64,000 nt of DNA, taken from contig NZ_NPIB01000005.1 in NCBI RefSeq assembly GCF_002849605.1, positions 62,001 to 126,000 of the forward strand, read 5' to 3'. Positions 9,974 through 19,747 of this stretch are shown one piece after another. The notes beneath the pieces are model-generated. The model made no database searches. It saw only the letters and a program-made list of their open reading frames with translations, and was not told where the DNA came from. Source of the stretch: Photobacterium carnosum (GTDB taxonomy: Bacteria > Pseudomonadota > Gammaproteobacteria > Enterobacterales > Vibrionaceae). The stretch's first letter is position 1. Each line of letters starts with the position of its first letter. The position numbers were made by a program, and so were the translations under genes.

Positions 9974-10002
9974 CTTGAAAACCGCCGTCTCTATCCCCAG
10001 AT
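9974..10002 (+). promoter_or_regulatory. Sigma-32 (heat-shock) promoter of hslVU
   Basis: CTTGAAA at 9974-9980 and CCCCAGAT at 9995-10002 with a 14-base spacer. This fits the RpoH consensus CTTGAAA-N13/14-CCCCATNT with one mismatch. It lies about 55 bases before hslV and fits the known heat-shock control of this operon. Confidence 0.85.
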
Positions 10003-10057
10003 CTAATAGCATTAAAGATCCCGGCTAACGTCGGAGCTGAATCAAAGAGAGTTTAAC

Positions 10058-10585
10058 ATGACAACTATTGTATCTGTTCGTCGTAACGGCAATGTCGTAA
10101 TTGCTGGTGATGGTCAAGTCTCACTTGGCAATACAGTAATGAAAGGCAATGCACGCAAAGTTCGTCGTCTCTATAACAATAAAGTACTCGCTGGTTTTGC
10201 TGGCGGCACGGCTGATGCTTTTACTTTATTTGAACGTTTCGAACGTAAATTAGAAATGCACCAAGGCCATCTATTGAAATCAGCGGTTGAGTTAGCCAAA
10301 GATTGGCGTACTGATCGTGCACTACGAAAGCTAGAAGCTTTATTAGTCGTTGCTGATGAAACTGGCTCATTAATCATTACTGGTAACGGTGATGTAGTGC
10401 AACCAGAACATGATTTAGTTGCTATTGGTTCTGGCGGTAACTTCGCCCAAGCCGCAGCGATTGCATTATTAGAAAATACCGATCTTAGCGCACGTGAAAT
10501 TGCTGAAAAAGCGTTAAATATTGCGGGTGATATTTGTGTGTTTACCAACCACAATCATACTATTGAAGAACTAGAAACTAAGTAA
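10058..10585 (+). CDS. hslV: ATP-dependent protease peptidase subunit HslV (ClpQ)
   Basis: Proteasome-like threonine peptidase; two hexamers form the degradation chamber fed by HslU. It is 175 residues. After Met removal the N-terminal catalytic threonine begins [10 protein letters not shown], and [15 protein letters not shown] and [19 protein letters not shown] are family signatures. It is in an operon with hslU (10 bases apart) behind a sigma-32 promoter. Confidence 0.98.
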   Translation: MTTIVSVRRNGNVVIAGDGQVSLGNTVMKGNARKVRRLYNNKVLAGFAGGTADAFTLFERFERKLEMHQGHLLKSAVELAKDWRTDRALRKLEALLVVADETGSLIITGNGDVVQPEHDLVAIGSGGNFAQAAAIALLENTDLSAREIAEKALNIAGDICVFTNHNHTIEELETK

Positions 10586-10595
10586 GGAAGTTGCA

Positions 10596-11927
10596 ATGTC
10601 TGAGATGACTCCTCGCGAAATCGTTCACGAACTTGACCGCCATATTATCGGTCAAGACAAAGCCAAGCGAGCGGTTGCGATTGCACTGCGTAACCGCTGG
10701 CGTCGCATGCAGCTTCCTGAAGAGCTGCGCGTAGAAGTAACCCCTAAAAATATTCTAATGATTGGTCCAACAGGCGTAGGTAAAACTGAAATCGCCCGTC
10801 GTTTAGCTAAACTGGCTAATGCTCCGTTCATTAAAGTTGAAGCGACGAAATTTACTGAAGTAGGTTATGTCGGTAAAGAAGTCGAAACCATTATTCGCGA
10901 CCTTACTGATGTCGCAGTCAAAATGGTTCATCAACAAGCAACAGAAAAAGTACGTGTCCATGCTGAAGAACTAGCAGAAGAACGTATTCTTGATGTGTTA
11001 TTGCCACCCGCACGTGATGCATGGGGACAAAACGAAGAAGCGCCAACAGAGTCAACCACTCGTCAATCTTTCCGTAAGAAATTACGTGAAGGTAAGCTTG
11101 ATGATAAAGAAATCGAGATTGATGTTGCAGCGCCACAAATGGGCGTTGAAATCATGGCGCCTCCTGGTATGGAAGAAATGACCAACCAGTTACAAGGCAT
11201 GTTCCAAAATCTTGCTGGTAACACTAGCAAAAAACGTAAGATGAAAATCAAAGACGCGCTAAAAGCTGCAACTGAAGAAGAAGCCGCTAAACTCGTTAAT
11301 CAAGAAGAATTAAAAGAACAAGCTATTTTTGCTGCAGAAAATAACGGTATTGTCTTTATTGATGAAATCGATAAAATTTGTAAGCGTGGTGAATCATCAG
11401 GTCCTGACGTTTCTCGTGAAGGCGTACAACGTGATTTATTACCATTGGTCGAAGGCAGTACAGTGTCGACTAAACACGGTATGGTTAAAACAGATCATAT
11501 TTTATTTATCGCATCAGGCGCATTCCAAGTCGCTAAACCGTCAGATTTAATTCCTGAGCTACAAGGTCGTTTACCGATTCGAGTGGAACTAGAAGCACTG
11601 ACTAGCCATGACTTTAAACGTATTCTTACTGAGCCAAAAGCATCATTAACTCAGCAATATGTTGCGTTAATGGCAACTGAGTCAGTAAATATCGAATTTA
11701 CCGCAGAAGGTGTTAATAGCTTGGCTGAAGCTGCATGGCAGGTAAATGAGCGCACTGAAAATATTGGTGCCCGCCGTTTATACACTGTTATGGAACGCTT
11801 AATGGAAGAGATTTCTTATGATGCTAGCGAAAAAGCAGGCGAAAAATTCCTAATCGATGATGCTTATGTACAAGCACGTTTAGGTGAATTTGTTGCAGAT
11901 GAAGATTTAAGCCGCTTCATTTTATAA
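10596..11927 (+). CDS. hslU: HslU (ClpY), ATPase subunit of the HslVU protease
   Basis: AAA+ unfoldase that recognises, unfolds and feeds substrates to HslV. It is 443 residues: N domain, Walker A GPTGVGKT at residues 57-64, the pore-loop GYVG, the family-specific I domain (about 110-240), Walker B FIDEIDKI near 255, and the C-terminal sensor-2 helix region ending in RFIL, the tail that docks into HslV. It is translated from the hslVU transcript. Confidence 0.98.
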   Translation: MSEMTPREIVHELDRHIIGQDKAKRAVAIALRNRWRRMQLPEELRVEVTPKNILMIGPTGVGKTEIARRLAKLANAPFIKVEATKFTEVGYVGKEVETIIRDLTDVAVKMVHQQATEKVRVHAEELAEERILDVLLPPARDAWGQNEEAPTESTTRQSFRKKLREGKLDDKEIEIDVAAPQMGVEIMAPPGMEEMTNQLQGMFQNLAGNTSKKRKMKIKDALKAATEEEAAKLVNQEELKEQAIFAAENNGIVFIDEIDKICKRGESSGPDVSREGVQRDLLPLVEGSTVSTKHGMVKTDHILFIASGAFQVAKPSDLIPELQGRLPIRVELEALTSHDFKRILTEPKASLTQQYVALMATESVNIEFTAEGVNSLAEAAWQVNERTENIGARRLYTVMERLMEEISYDASEKAGEKFLIDDAYVQARLGEFVADEDLSRFIL

Positions 11928-11956
11928 TCAAATTTAAACCAGTTATTATCATTATA

Positions 11957-11986
11957 AACGGTGCGTTTTTTCGCGCCGTTTTTTTG
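11957..11986 (+). terminator. Rho-independent terminator of hslVU
   Basis: AACGGTGCG and CGCGCCGTT pair (one G-T wobble) around a T-rich loop, followed by a T run. Confidence 0.88.
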
Positions 11987-12074
11987 TTTTTTACAAACAT
12001 TAATGGGATAAATTTGCGCATGACCAAATTTACGCCATAATACCTTTTCAGTATTCACTTTAAGTATCTAATTT

Positions 12075-12983
12075 ATGAACTCACCCTCTTCACTGACAAT
12101 TTGGTTAGATGCCGCCAGACCAAAAACCTTACCTCTTGCCATCGCCTCAATCGTATGTGGTAGCGCCGTTGCAAAATGGCATGGTAGTTTTTCTGCAAGT
12201 ATTGCAGCGCTCGCGTTATTAACCGCCCTTTTATTACAAATCCTTTCTAACCTTGCTAACGACTACGGTGATGCCGTTAAAGGTACCGATAACAATGATC
12301 GTTTAGGTCCACAACGTGCCATGCAATCAGGTTTAGTTACGGCAGCAACAATGCGTAAAGCAATGATTATTAATATTATTCTTACCGCTATTAGTGGCTT
12401 AACCTTAATTTTAATCGCGTGTAAAAACCCGCATGATATTATTGGCTTTTTAGTACTTGGATTACTGGCAATTGCCGCTTCCATTGCCTATACCGTCGGT
12501 AATAAACCTTATGGCTACCGTGGTCTTGGGGATCTATCAGTACTGATCTTTTTTGGATGGCTTGGTGTCGCGGGTACTTATTATCTACAAACTGGGCAAA
12601 TTGATTCATTAATCATGTTACCCGCAACAGCGTGTGGTTTATTGGCTGTTGGTGTACTCAATATCAATAATTTACGTGATATTGATAATGATAAAGCCTG
12701 TGGTAAACAAACCTTAGTGGTACGCATGGGCCCGCAATGGGGGCGTAAATACCATCTAATACTACTTTCGACTAGTGTGGTATTGTTTAGCTTGTTTGCC
12801 CTATTAGAAGTAAAATCACTCTTTGGCTGGTTATTTATTCTCAGCCTACCACTTCTAATTAATCATGGTCGTCAAGTGTATGATTCAACTGATGGCGCAG
12901 CCCTAAGACCCATGATGGCAACCATGGTTAAATGTGCCTTAATCACCAATTTATTGTTTGCTATCGGTATGGTATTAGCCTAA
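12075..12983 (+). CDS. menA: 1,4-dihydroxy-2-naphthoate octaprenyltransferase MenA
   Basis: Integral-membrane prenyltransferase that attaches the octaprenyl chain to DHNA in menaquinone synthesis. It is 302 residues with about eight to nine hydrophobic helices. The first aspartate-rich motif NDYGDAVKGTDNNDR is near residues 63-77 and the second, NNLRDIDNDKACGK, is near 197-210; together they bind the prenyl diphosphate through Mg. The usual Vibrio and E. coli downstream neighbour rraA is not found after it. Confidence 0.95.
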   Translation: MNSPSSLTIWLDAARPKTLPLAIASIVCGSAVAKWHGSFSASIAALALLTALLLQILSNLANDYGDAVKGTDNNDRLGPQRAMQSGLVTAATMRKAMIINIILTAISGLTLILIACKNPHDIIGFLVLGLLAIAASIAYTVGNKPYGYRGLGDLSVLIFFGWLGVAGTYYLQTGQIDSLIMLPATACGLLAVGVLNINNLRDIDNDKACGKQTLVVRMGPQWGRKYHLILLSTSVVLFSLFALLEVKSLFGWLFILSLPLLINHGRQVYDSTDGAALRPMMATMVKCALITNLLFAIGMVLA

Positions 12984-13059
12984 TAAATTGCACGGTGGCA
13001 TTAACTACCATTCGATATAAACTCATTCGTTGTTGTAAACATAATCTCAACACATAAAA

Positions 13060-13106
13060 TATCGGCTCGGCATATCACCTTTTTCAGGTGTTATACCGAG
13101 CCGATA
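13060..13106 (-). terminator. Long hairpin between menA and zapB, terminator of zapB
   Basis: A perfect 11-bp outer stem, TATCGGCTCGG with CCGAGCCGATA, is extended by a nearly paired inner stem (CACCT/AGGTG). On the minus strand it is followed by TTTTATG, so it probably ends zapB. The plus-strand tail is poor in T, so it is less likely to end menA. Confidence 0.75.
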
Positions 13107-13129
13107 ATCGTATTAAAATAAATACGCGA

Positions 13130-13372
13130 TTATTCTACGCTATCCATCTTACCTAGTAGTGTACGTACGCGATCTTGCCATACGTTATGCTCACCACGTA
13201 GTGCTTCGTTATCTTGAACAAGACTCTCACGACCAGAACGTAGTTCTTGTGCTTCCATAGCTAGGCTATCATTTTTTTCTTTTAGTTCATCAATTTCCAT
13301 TTGTAACAAAGAAATTGAATCCACAGCCATTTGAACTTTGGCTTCCAATTTTTCCAACATTTCTAGAGACAT
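13130..13372 (-). CDS. zapB: Cell division protein ZapB
   Basis: Small coiled-coil protein that joins ZapA at the Z ring and links it to MatP and the chromosome terminus. It is 80 residues, coiled coil almost throughout, with [14 protein letters not shown] and [13 protein letters not shown] matching E. coli ZapB. I chose the ATG at 13372 because AGGTGA lies five bases upstream and it fits the family start; an in-frame ATG 24 bases earlier would add MGIDQVNN. Transcribed alone. Confidence 0.93.
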   Translation of the reverse strand: MSLEMLEKLEAKVQMAVDSISLLQMEIDELKEKNDSLAMEAQELRSGRESLVQDNEALRGEHNVWQDRVRTLLGKMDSVE

Positions 13373-13969
13373 ATTGTTCACCTGATCTATGCCCATATAT
13401 TTACCTTAACAATTGAAGGTAATCTCTACGGACAGGGTTATATATATTTAGCTACTATTCTAACGAGGCAATGGCTTGCTGACATCTACATTTCCATTGC
13501 ATTCGTGCAATTGACGGAAAATCATACAAGTCTGATGTAATTTTTGCAAAGGCAGCTAATATCTACTTAATTTAGCAGTTAAAAACAGCTAAATTCAACA
13601 ACTTTAAGCATATTTAACCCACGTTAATACCATCAAAATCATTTTTTCACAGTCAACCGTCAATAATGTAATAACTGCGAACCTTCTCAAATTATGTCTG
13701 ACATTACCATGATAATTTAGCGCCGCTATTTTATATTTCATGGTTCTAATCCATACCCTCGCGACAATATAACCTAAATATCACAATCGATGATCTGTCC
13801 CTAACTAACTCGACAATAAAAACCCACCAAACGCTCACTTTAGAAAATAATTCATGCTCGAACGCACATTAATGAGTCGTTATTATTTTAAAAAAAAGTA
13901 ACTATTGTAAATTACAGCGCATAAAGGATAACGAGATACCCTACATTACTTATCAAAAGGACTGACAAT
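13373..13969. other. Long intergenic region between zapB and glpF
   Basis: 597 bases with no supported gene. It must contain the divergent zapB and glpFK promoters. An imperfect dyad ATGCTCG-AA-CGCACAT at 13854-13869 resembles a glycerol-3-phosphate repressor (GlpR) site, but the arms are 2 bases closer than usual. AAGGA just before the glpF ATG is its ribosome binding site. Confidence 0.45.
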
Positions 13970-14821
13970 ATGGCAAGTTCCAAACCTAATGCGCTAGTCG
14001 GAGAATGTTTTGCAGAATTTATCGGTACTGGACTACTGATATTTTTTGGTGTTGGCTGTGTCGCGGCGATGAAATTAACCGGTGCTGACTTTGGTCAATG
14101 GGAAATAAGTATAATGTGGGGTCTTGGCGTCGCCATTGCTATTTATGTCACAGCAGGGGTTTCTGGCGCCCATTTAAACCCAGCAGTAACCATCGCCTTA
14201 GCCAGTTTCCATGGTTTCAATAAACGCAAAGTTTTGCCTTATATCATGGCGCAAGTATTAGGTGCTTTTGCAGCGGCAGCGTTAATTTATGCTTTATACA
14301 GCAACCTTTTTACTGATTATGAAGCCAGCCATAACATTGTTCGTGGCACGGTTGCTAGCCTTGATACCGCCTCTATCTTTTCAACATTCCCTCACCCATC
14401 ATTAAGCTTTGGTGGTGCATTTGCGGTTGAATTTACCATTACAGCAATTTTAATGTTTGCCATTTTAGCAATTGGCGATGATAAAAATGGTGCCCCTCGT
14501 GGTGCTATGGGTCCTTTGCTCATCGGCTTAGTGATTGCCGTTATCGGTGGCTCATTAGGTCCACTAACTGGCTTTGCCATGAATCCTGCGCGTGATTTTG
14601 GACCAAAGTTACTCACTTTCTTTGCGGGTTGGGACACAGTAGCACTCACTGGTGCTAAAGATATTCCTTACTTTATCGTACCAATACTGGCACCAATTTG
14701 TGGCGCACTTTTTGGTGGCTGGGCATACCCTAAATTTATGGGTGTTTACCTTCCAGGTAACAAATGTACGCTACCGAACAAATGTGAAGGCAATACAGAG
14801 ACCCCTGCGGTTGAAGCATAA
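13970..14821 (+). CDS. glpF: Glycerol facilitator (aquaglyceroporin) GlpF
   Basis: Inner-membrane channel for glycerol uptake by diffusion, made one-way by GlpK phosphorylation. It is 283 residues of the MIP family with six membrane helices and two half-helices. The first NPA is at residues 70-72 (GAHLNPAVTIA) and the second at 205-207 followed by ARD (MNPARDFGP); the aspartate after the second NPA box is typical of glycerol channels rather than water-only channels. First gene of a glpFK operon. Confidence 0.97.
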   Translation: MASSKPNALVGECFAEFIGTGLLIFFGVGCVAAMKLTGADFGQWEISIMWGLGVAIAIYVTAGVSGAHLNPAVTIALASFHGFNKRKVLPYIMAQVLGAFAAAALIYALYSNLFTDYEASHNIVRGTVASLDTASIFSTFPHPSLSFGGAFAVEFTITAILMFAILAIGDDKNGAPRGAMGPLLIGLVIAVIGGSLGPLTGFAMNPARDFGPKLLTFFAGWDTVALTGAKDIPYFIVPILAPICGALFGGWAYPKFMGVYLPGNKCTLPNKCEGNTETPAVEA

Positions 14822-14845
14822 TATTTGAACCATAAATACAATCAA

Positions 14846-14864
14846 AGGGGTCTTAATGCCCCCT
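14846..14864 (+). other. Intercistronic hairpin between glpF and glpK
   Basis: AGGGG and CCCCT can pair around a 9-base loop in the 89-base gap. There is no T run after it, so it is more likely an mRNA-processing or stability element than a terminator. Low certainty. Confidence 0.35.
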
Positions 14865-14910
14865 CAATTGACACTGACTCTAATATAATAAAGATAACGA
14901 GGAACCCATC

Positions 14911-16434
14911 ATGACTACTGATCGAAAATATATTGTGGCGCTAGATCAAGGAACAACCAGCTCTCGCGCGGTGGTGCTCGATCACAATGCCAATATCGTT
15001 TGTTCATCACAACGCGAATTTACTCAAATCTATCCTAAAGCTGGCTGGGTTGAGCATGATCCTCTTGAAATTTATGCGACCCAAAGTTCAACCATGGTTG
15101 AAGCATTAGCCAAAGCAGGTATTCGCAGCGATCAAGTGGCGGCGATTGGTATTACTAACCAACGTGAAACCACCATCGTTTGGAATAAAAAAACCGGTAA
15201 ACCTGTTTATAACGCTATCGTATGGCAATGTCGTCGTACTGCTGATATGTGTGAAGAATTGAAACAACAAGGGTTAACTGATTATATTCGAGAAGCGACA
15301 GGTTTAGTGGTTGATCCGTATTTCTCCGCTACCAAAGTTAAATGGATCCTTGATAACGTTGAAGGCGCACGAGAGCAAGCTGAAGCGGGTGAATTATTAT
15401 TTGGTACCGTCGATACTTGGCTGATTTGGAAAATGACTCAAGGCCGTGTTTTCGTTACTGATTACACTAACGCCTCTCGCACCATGCTGTTTAATATCAA
15501 CACCTTGCAATGGGATGAAAAATTATTATCGGTATTGAATATTCCACTATCGATGATGCCAGAAGTGAAAGCCTCATCTGAAGTCTACGGTCAAACCAAT
15601 ATTGGTGGTAAAGGCGGTACTCGTATTCCTATCGCGGGTATTGCGGGCGATCAACAAGCCGCTTTATTTGGTCAAATGTGTGTCTCTGCAGGACAGGCTA
15701 AAAACACGTATGGTACGGGCTGTTTCTTGCTAATGAATACTGGCAAAGAAAAAGTCACTTCTCATAATGGTCTGCTAACAACCCTTGCTTGTGGTCCTAA
15801 AGGTGAAGTTGCTTACGCCCTTGAAGGCGCTGTTTTTATGGGGGGAGCCTCAGTCCAATGGTTGCGTGATGAAGTAAAACTACTAAGTGATGCTAACGAT
15901 TCAGAATACTTTGCTGAAAAAGTCGGCAGTGCTAACGGTGTTTATGTGGTGCCCGCCTTTACTGGTTTAGGCGCACCTTATTGGGACCCGTATGCGCGTG
16001 GTGCGATTGTTGGCTTAACTCGCGGCGTGAATTCTAATCATATTATTCGTGCCACCCTTGAAAGTGTTGCTTACCAAACCCGTGATGTACTTGATGCGAT
16101 GCAAGCTGATTCAGGCATTAAGCTCGATATATTACGAGTTGATGGTGGCGCTGTTGCCAATAACTTCTTGATGCAATTCCAAGCAGATATTTTAGCAACG
16201 GAAGTCCATCGCCCTGTCGTTACCGAAGTTACCGCTCTTGGCGCGGCTTATTTAGCAGGTTTAGCCATTGGTTTTTGGGACAGCATTGATGAACTTAAAC
16301 ATAAATCACAATTAGATCGTAGCTTTACACCATGCGAAGACGATAAAAAACGTAATCGTCGCTACCGTGGTTGGCAACGTGCAGTTGAATGTGCCAAAGG
16401 CTGGGCATTTGATGAAGAAGATGACGACGAGTAA
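14911..16434 (+). CDS. glpK: Glycerol kinase GlpK
   Basis: Phosphorylates glycerol to sn-glycerol-3-phosphate with ATP. It is 507 residues of the FGGY kinase family. The N-terminal phosphate loop [11 protein letters not shown], the substrate region [33 protein letters not shown], and C-terminal FGGY region [20 protein letters not shown] are all present. The very acidic C-terminus (EEDDDE) is slightly unusual. Follows glpF in the same direction. Confidence 0.98.
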   Translation: MTTDRKYIVALDQGTTSSRAVVLDHNANIVCSSQREFTQIYPKAGWVEHDPLEIYATQSSTMVEALAKAGIRSDQVAAIGITNQRETTIVWNKKTGKPVYNAIVWQCRRTADMCEELKQQGLTDYIREATGLVVDPYFSATKVKWILDNVEGAREQAEAGELLFGTVDTWLIWKMTQGRVFVTDYTNASRTMLFNINTLQWDEKLLSVLNIPLSMMPEVKASSEVYGQTNIGGKGGTRIPIAGIAGDQQAALFGQMCVSAGQAKNTYGTGCFLLMNTGKEKVTSHNGLLTTLACGPKGEVAYALEGAVFMGGASVQWLRDEVKLLSDANDSEYFAEKVGSANGVYVVPAFTGLGAPYWDPYARGAIVGLTRGVNSNHIIRATLESVAYQTRDVLDAMQADSGIKLDILRVDGGAVANNFLMQFQADILATEVHRPVVTEVTALGAAYLAGLAIGFWDSIDELKHKSQLDRSFTPCEDDKKRNRRYRGWQRAVECAKGWAFDEEDDDE

Positions 16435-16454
16435 TCGTATTTAATAACACTTAG

Positions 16455-16482
16455 GGCCTGCTCGTAATAGCAGGCCTTTTTT
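16455..16482 (+). terminator. Rho-independent terminator of glpFK
   Basis: GGCCTGCT and AGCAGGCC stem with a 6-base loop and six T. It separates glpK from glpX, which therefore needs its own promoter. Confidence 0.92.
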
Positions 16483-16641
16483 ATTTCGCCGTCACCACAT
16501 AATGCTGATTCTGTTGCGTTAGATCATCAACCTATAACGTTGGCAATCTAATTTCCCACCGTGTTGATAAGCCAATTATGCTAGAATTTACGCTGAATTT
16601 TTAAACCCTTTAACCTACCGATTTATATATCTGGAGTTATC

Positions 16642-17649
16642 ATGAAAGGCGATTTAGCAATAGCATTTGCTCGTGTTACCGAAGGCGCAGCCCTTGCTGG
16701 CCATAAATGGTTAGGCCGTGGCGATAAAATTGCAGCAGACAATGCCGCAGTTGAAGTTATGCGTACCCTGCTTAACCACACCAACATTAATGGCGAAATT
16801 GTGATTGGTGAAGGTGAAATCGACGAAGCGCCGATGCTTTATATTGGTGAACATGTTGGCTGTGGCGGTTGTGCTGTTGATATTGCAGTAGATCCTATCG
16901 AAGGCACTCGCATGACGGCTATGGGACAAAACAATGCCCTTGCTGTACTGGCTGCTGGCGATAAAGGTTGTCTGTTAAAAGCACCCGATATGTACATGGA
17001 AAAATTGGTTGTAGGACCACAAGCAAAAGGGGTTATCGATCTTGATAAGCCATTAGCGGATAACTTTGCCGCTATTGCAAAAGCACTGAACAAGCCATTA
17101 AGCGAGCTAGTCGTCACTATTCTTGCCAAGCCTCGTCATGATCAACTTATCACTGAAATGCACGCAATGGGTGTACGAGTATTCGCATTCCCTGATGGTG
17201 ATGTCGCAGCGGCTATCTTAACCTGTATACCAGAAAGTGATGTTGATGTGATGTATTGCATTGGTGGTGCCCCTGAAGGTGTTGTTTCTGCTGCTGCTAT
17301 TCGCGCATTAGGTGGCGACATGCAAGGCCGTTTACTACCTCGTCACCACGTAAAAGGTGACACAGAAGAAAACCGTCGTTTAGGTGAAATGGAAATTCGT
17401 CGTTGTGCTGAAATGGGTATTGAACCCAACAAATTACTGCGCCTTGAAGATATGGCACGCAGCGATGATGTGATCTTTGCGGGTACAGGGATCACTAAAG
17501 GCGATTTAGTTGAAGGCATTCAACGCCGAGGTAATATCGCGACTACTGAAACCCTATTAATCAGTGGTAAATGTGGCACTATGCGTCGTATACAATCAAG
17601 TTATGACTTAAATCGTCAAGATGAAGCGGTTAAGCAACATACGCTATAA
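16642..17649 (+). CDS. glpX: Fructose-1,6-bisphosphatase class II GlpX
   Basis: Mn-dependent gluconeogenic phosphatase converting fructose-1,6-bisphosphate to fructose-6-phosphate. It is 335 residues, closely matching E. coli GlpX (336): GEGEIDEAPMLYIGE, the metal-binding VDPIEGTRMTAMGQ, and GGAPEGVVSAAAIRALGGDM. In E. coli glpX is the third gene of glpFKX; here a terminator and a gap of about 200 bases split it from glpK, suggesting separate control. Confidence 0.97.
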   Translation: MKGDLAIAFARVTEGAALAGHKWLGRGDKIAADNAAVEVMRTLLNHTNINGEIVIGEGEIDEAPMLYIGEHVGCGGCAVDIAVDPIEGTRMTAMGQNNALAVLAAGDKGCLLKAPDMYMEKLVVGPQAKGVIDLDKPLADNFAAIAKALNKPLSELVVTILAKPRHDQLITEMHAMGVRVFAFPDGDVAAAILTCIPESDVDVMYCIGGAPEGVVSAAAIRALGGDMQGRLLPRHHVKGDTEENRRLGEMEIRRCAEMGIEPNKLLRLEDMARSDDVIFAGTGITKGDLVEGIQRRGNIATTETLLISGKCGTMRRIQSSYDLNRQDEAVKQHTL

Positions 17650-17667
17650 TCTGCAAAATTTTCCAAT

Positions 17668-17693
17668 AAAAAATGCACTACGGTGCATTTTTT
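17668..17693 (+). terminator. Rho-independent terminator of glpX
   Basis: AAAAAATGCAC and GTGCATTTTTT form a perfect 11-bp stem with a 4-base loop. Confidence 0.9.
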
Positions 17694-17853
17694 ATATCTA
17701 TTATTACTCACGCTATTTCACCTTCATTACTGTGCTTATTTCATTCCTAAATCTAAGAAGTCCTACTTTTAACTCATTATTATATTGTAAAGATATTGCT
17801 TTATTTAATTGGCTGATCCCATAATATAATAAGAGCAACAACAATGATTGATT

Positions 17854-18471
17854 ATGAAAACTATTGAAAAAATCCTCTACCACATCAAATATGATGGCCC
17901 TGTTACTGCCAAAGTGTTAGCTGAAAAGTTTCAGTTAACCACCATGGGAATTCGTCAACATTTACAGACGATGGAAGAACAAGGTTTAGTCGATGCCTAT
18001 GATGTAAAAGTCAAAGTCGGACGTCCAACACGCCATTGGCAACTCACCACTCAAGGCCACCAACATTTTAGTGATCACCATGGTGAACTTGCCGTACAAA
18101 CTTTAGAGGCGGTGAGTGATTTATTTGGTCAGCAAGGGCTACAAGCCATCATTGAAAAACGAGAACAACACACATTAAGTCATTACCAAGCAGCCATTAT
18201 TGATTGTCCTGATTTAAAAAGTAAGCTCATCACACTCACCGAATTACGCCAACATGATGGCTATATGGCAGAGCTTACCAGTGATGATAACGGCTTTTTA
18301 TTAGTTGAAAATCATTGCCCTATTTGTCTTGCTGCAACTCGCTGCCCATCACTTTGCCACTCTGAGTTGGCTATTTTCCAACAACTATTAGGCGAGCAGA
18401 CACATATTCAACGTCAAGAACACATTATTACAGGCCAAAGGCGCTGTGCTTATCGAATAACATCCAAATAA
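17854..18471 (+). CDS. SufR-like winged-helix regulator with cysteine motif
   Basis: A COG2345-type regulator: residues 1-75 form a winged helix (LAEKFQLTTMGIRQHLQ, then the wing VGRPTRHWQLT), and the C-terminal part holds Cys155, Cys158, Cys164, Cys168 and Cys198. The Cys155-X12-Cys168 spacing and the ITGQRRCAYRI ending resemble SufR, an Fe-S cluster sensor. The gene lies 13 bases ahead of fpr, suggesting redox or Fe-S control of that operon (inference). I chose the ATG at 17854; an in-frame TTG two codons earlier is possible, and an out-of-frame ATG at 17845 opens only a 7-codon peptide. The exact targets are unknown. Confidence 0.75.
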   Translation: MKTIEKILYHIKYDGPVTAKVLAEKFQLTTMGIRQHLQTMEEQGLVDAYDVKVKVGRPTRHWQLTTQGHQHFSDHHGELAVQTLEAVSDLFGQQGLQAIIEKREQHTLSHYQAAIIDCPDLKSKLITLTELRQHDGYMAELTSDDNGFLLVENHCPICLAATRCPSLCHSELAIFQQLLGEQTHIQRQEHIITGQRRCAYRITSK

Positions 18472-18484
18472 CGAGGAGGCCATT

Positions 18485-19228
18485 ATGGCTGATTGGATCC
18501 CTGCACAAGTTATTGAAAACCGTCACTGGAACCAAGATTTATTCAGTTTATCGCTACGCGCGAACATTGAACCATTTAAAGCGGGACAATTTACTAAGCT
18601 GGGAATAGTGATCGGTGATAATTTGATCCAACGTGCCTACTCGTTTGTTAATTCGCCTCAACAAGCAGATATCGAGATTTATGCTACTCGCGTTACCGAT
18701 GGTTTATTATCACCACGCTTACATGCTTTACAAGCAGGTGACACGGTCCAAATATCAGCCCGAGCAAGCGGATTTTTTACTCTTGATGAAGTTGCTAGTA
18801 GCCAGCATTTATGGCTATTTGCGACAGGTACTGCAGTTGGCCCTTATCTGTCTATTTTAGGGCAAAAAGAGGTCTGGCATAAATACCGCAAAATCATTCT
18901 TATTCATGCTGTGCGTTACGCCGCCGATCTAAGTTACCAAGCTGAAATCAGCGCCCTCAAGCGACAATATGGTGACCAATTCATTGTGCAACCTTTTGTG
19001 AGTCGTGAACCTGCACCGCTGTGTTTAACAGGTCGAATACCACAAGCTATTGCTGATGGTTTATTAGAGCGCCATGTGGGTTTATATTTAACGCCTGAAA
19101 ACAGCCAAGTGATGTTATGTGGTAATCCACAGATGGTCCGTGATACTAAAACGGTACTTGAAGCTAAAGGACTGATTAAAAATCTCCGCCGTAAACCGGG
19201 GCAAATTACCATGGAACATTATTGGTAA
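18485..19228 (+). CDS. fpr: Ferredoxin (flavodoxin)--NADP reductase
   Basis: FAD enzyme moving electrons between NADPH and ferredoxin or flavodoxin; linked to Fe-S repair and oxidative stress. It is 247 residues. The FAD-binding RAYSFVNSP is near residue 51, the NADP-binding GTAVGPYLSIL is near 117-127, MLCGNPQM is near 204, and the C-terminus ends in EHYW, typical of bacterial-subclass Fpr. AGGAGG directly upstream is a strong ribosome binding site. Probably cotranscribed with the preceding regulator. Confidence 0.95.
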   Translation: MADWIPAQVIENRHWNQDLFSLSLRANIEPFKAGQFTKLGIVIGDNLIQRAYSFVNSPQQADIEIYATRVTDGLLSPRLHALQAGDTVQISARASGFFTLDEVASSQHLWLFATGTAVGPYLSILGQKEVWHKYRKIILIHAVRYAADLSYQAEISALKRQYGDQFIVQPFVSREPAPLCLTGRIPQAIADGLLERHVGLYLTPENSQVMLCGNPQMVRDTKTVLEAKGLIKNLRRKPGQITMEHYW

Positions 19229-19747
19229 TCACAAACAACGATTAATAAACCACATAACAGAGTCTGAACTATCAGACCCAGTCTTAATCGTAATACTGCC
19301 GCTAACTACCGTCATCAACTATAGTTATAAATAGCGATGACGGAAGGAATAGCGAATGCACTCACTGCCTAATTTTGACCAACTGCTGCAACTCGCCGCC
19401 ACTTCACCAACATTCTGTTACAACAAAAATTACAGCGCCAATTGCAACGATTCAACCAAGCACTCCAATCACTCCAATCACAATCACAATCACCGCAACA
19501 TCAAGCTAAAATCCTACCATTAAAATAAACAAATACTTACGCATTCAAAATAGAATATCTTGCCTAAATATAATACAAAAACGACAAAAACTGCATATAT
19601 TGAAATAATTCTCTATTTGTAGTTCACTTTTTGTCTTGAAAAGGGTACAACCAAACACATTAATGATTTTGAACAGTAAAAATTCAGTTACGACTGGTAT
19701 ATTTTTACGCAGTTAATAATTACATTATTTTAATTTGGAGAAAAACT
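19229..19747. other. Region between fpr and tpiA with a gene relic
   Basis: 519 bases. It holds the broken DUF3135-like gene described separately; the rest (19529-19747) is AT-rich and presumably carries the tpiA promoter. The sequence TTTGGAG right before the tpiA ATG is its ribosome binding site. Confidence 0.5.
19356..19528 (+). pseudogene. Decayed DUF3135-family gene (internal deletion and frameshift)
   Basis: A good ribosome binding site (GGAAGGA) precedes an ATG opening with MHSLPNFDQLLQLAATSP, which resembles the start of the small DUF3135 proteins that vibrios carry next to tpiA/fpr. After about 20 codons that frame turns into low-complexity histidine/asparagine codons and stops at 19523. 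The sequence in the +2-shifted frame reads LQQKLQRQLQRFNQAL and ends KILPLK then TAA at 19528, like the normal C-terminus of that family. The middle of the protein (about 50 residues) is missing. I recall the family from memory, so the assignment is moderate; the two-frame structure is seen directly. Confidence 0.5.

Noticed and set aside
13854..13869. Possible GlpR operator upstream of glpF
   Set aside because: Half-sites ATGCTCG and CGCACAT are spaced two bases apart instead of four and one is imperfect; kept only as a note in the intergenic entry.
17845..17868. Seven-codon ORF overlapping the start of the SufR-like gene, possible leader peptide
   Set aside because: Too short and without distinct ribosome binding site; probably a chance ATG near the real start.
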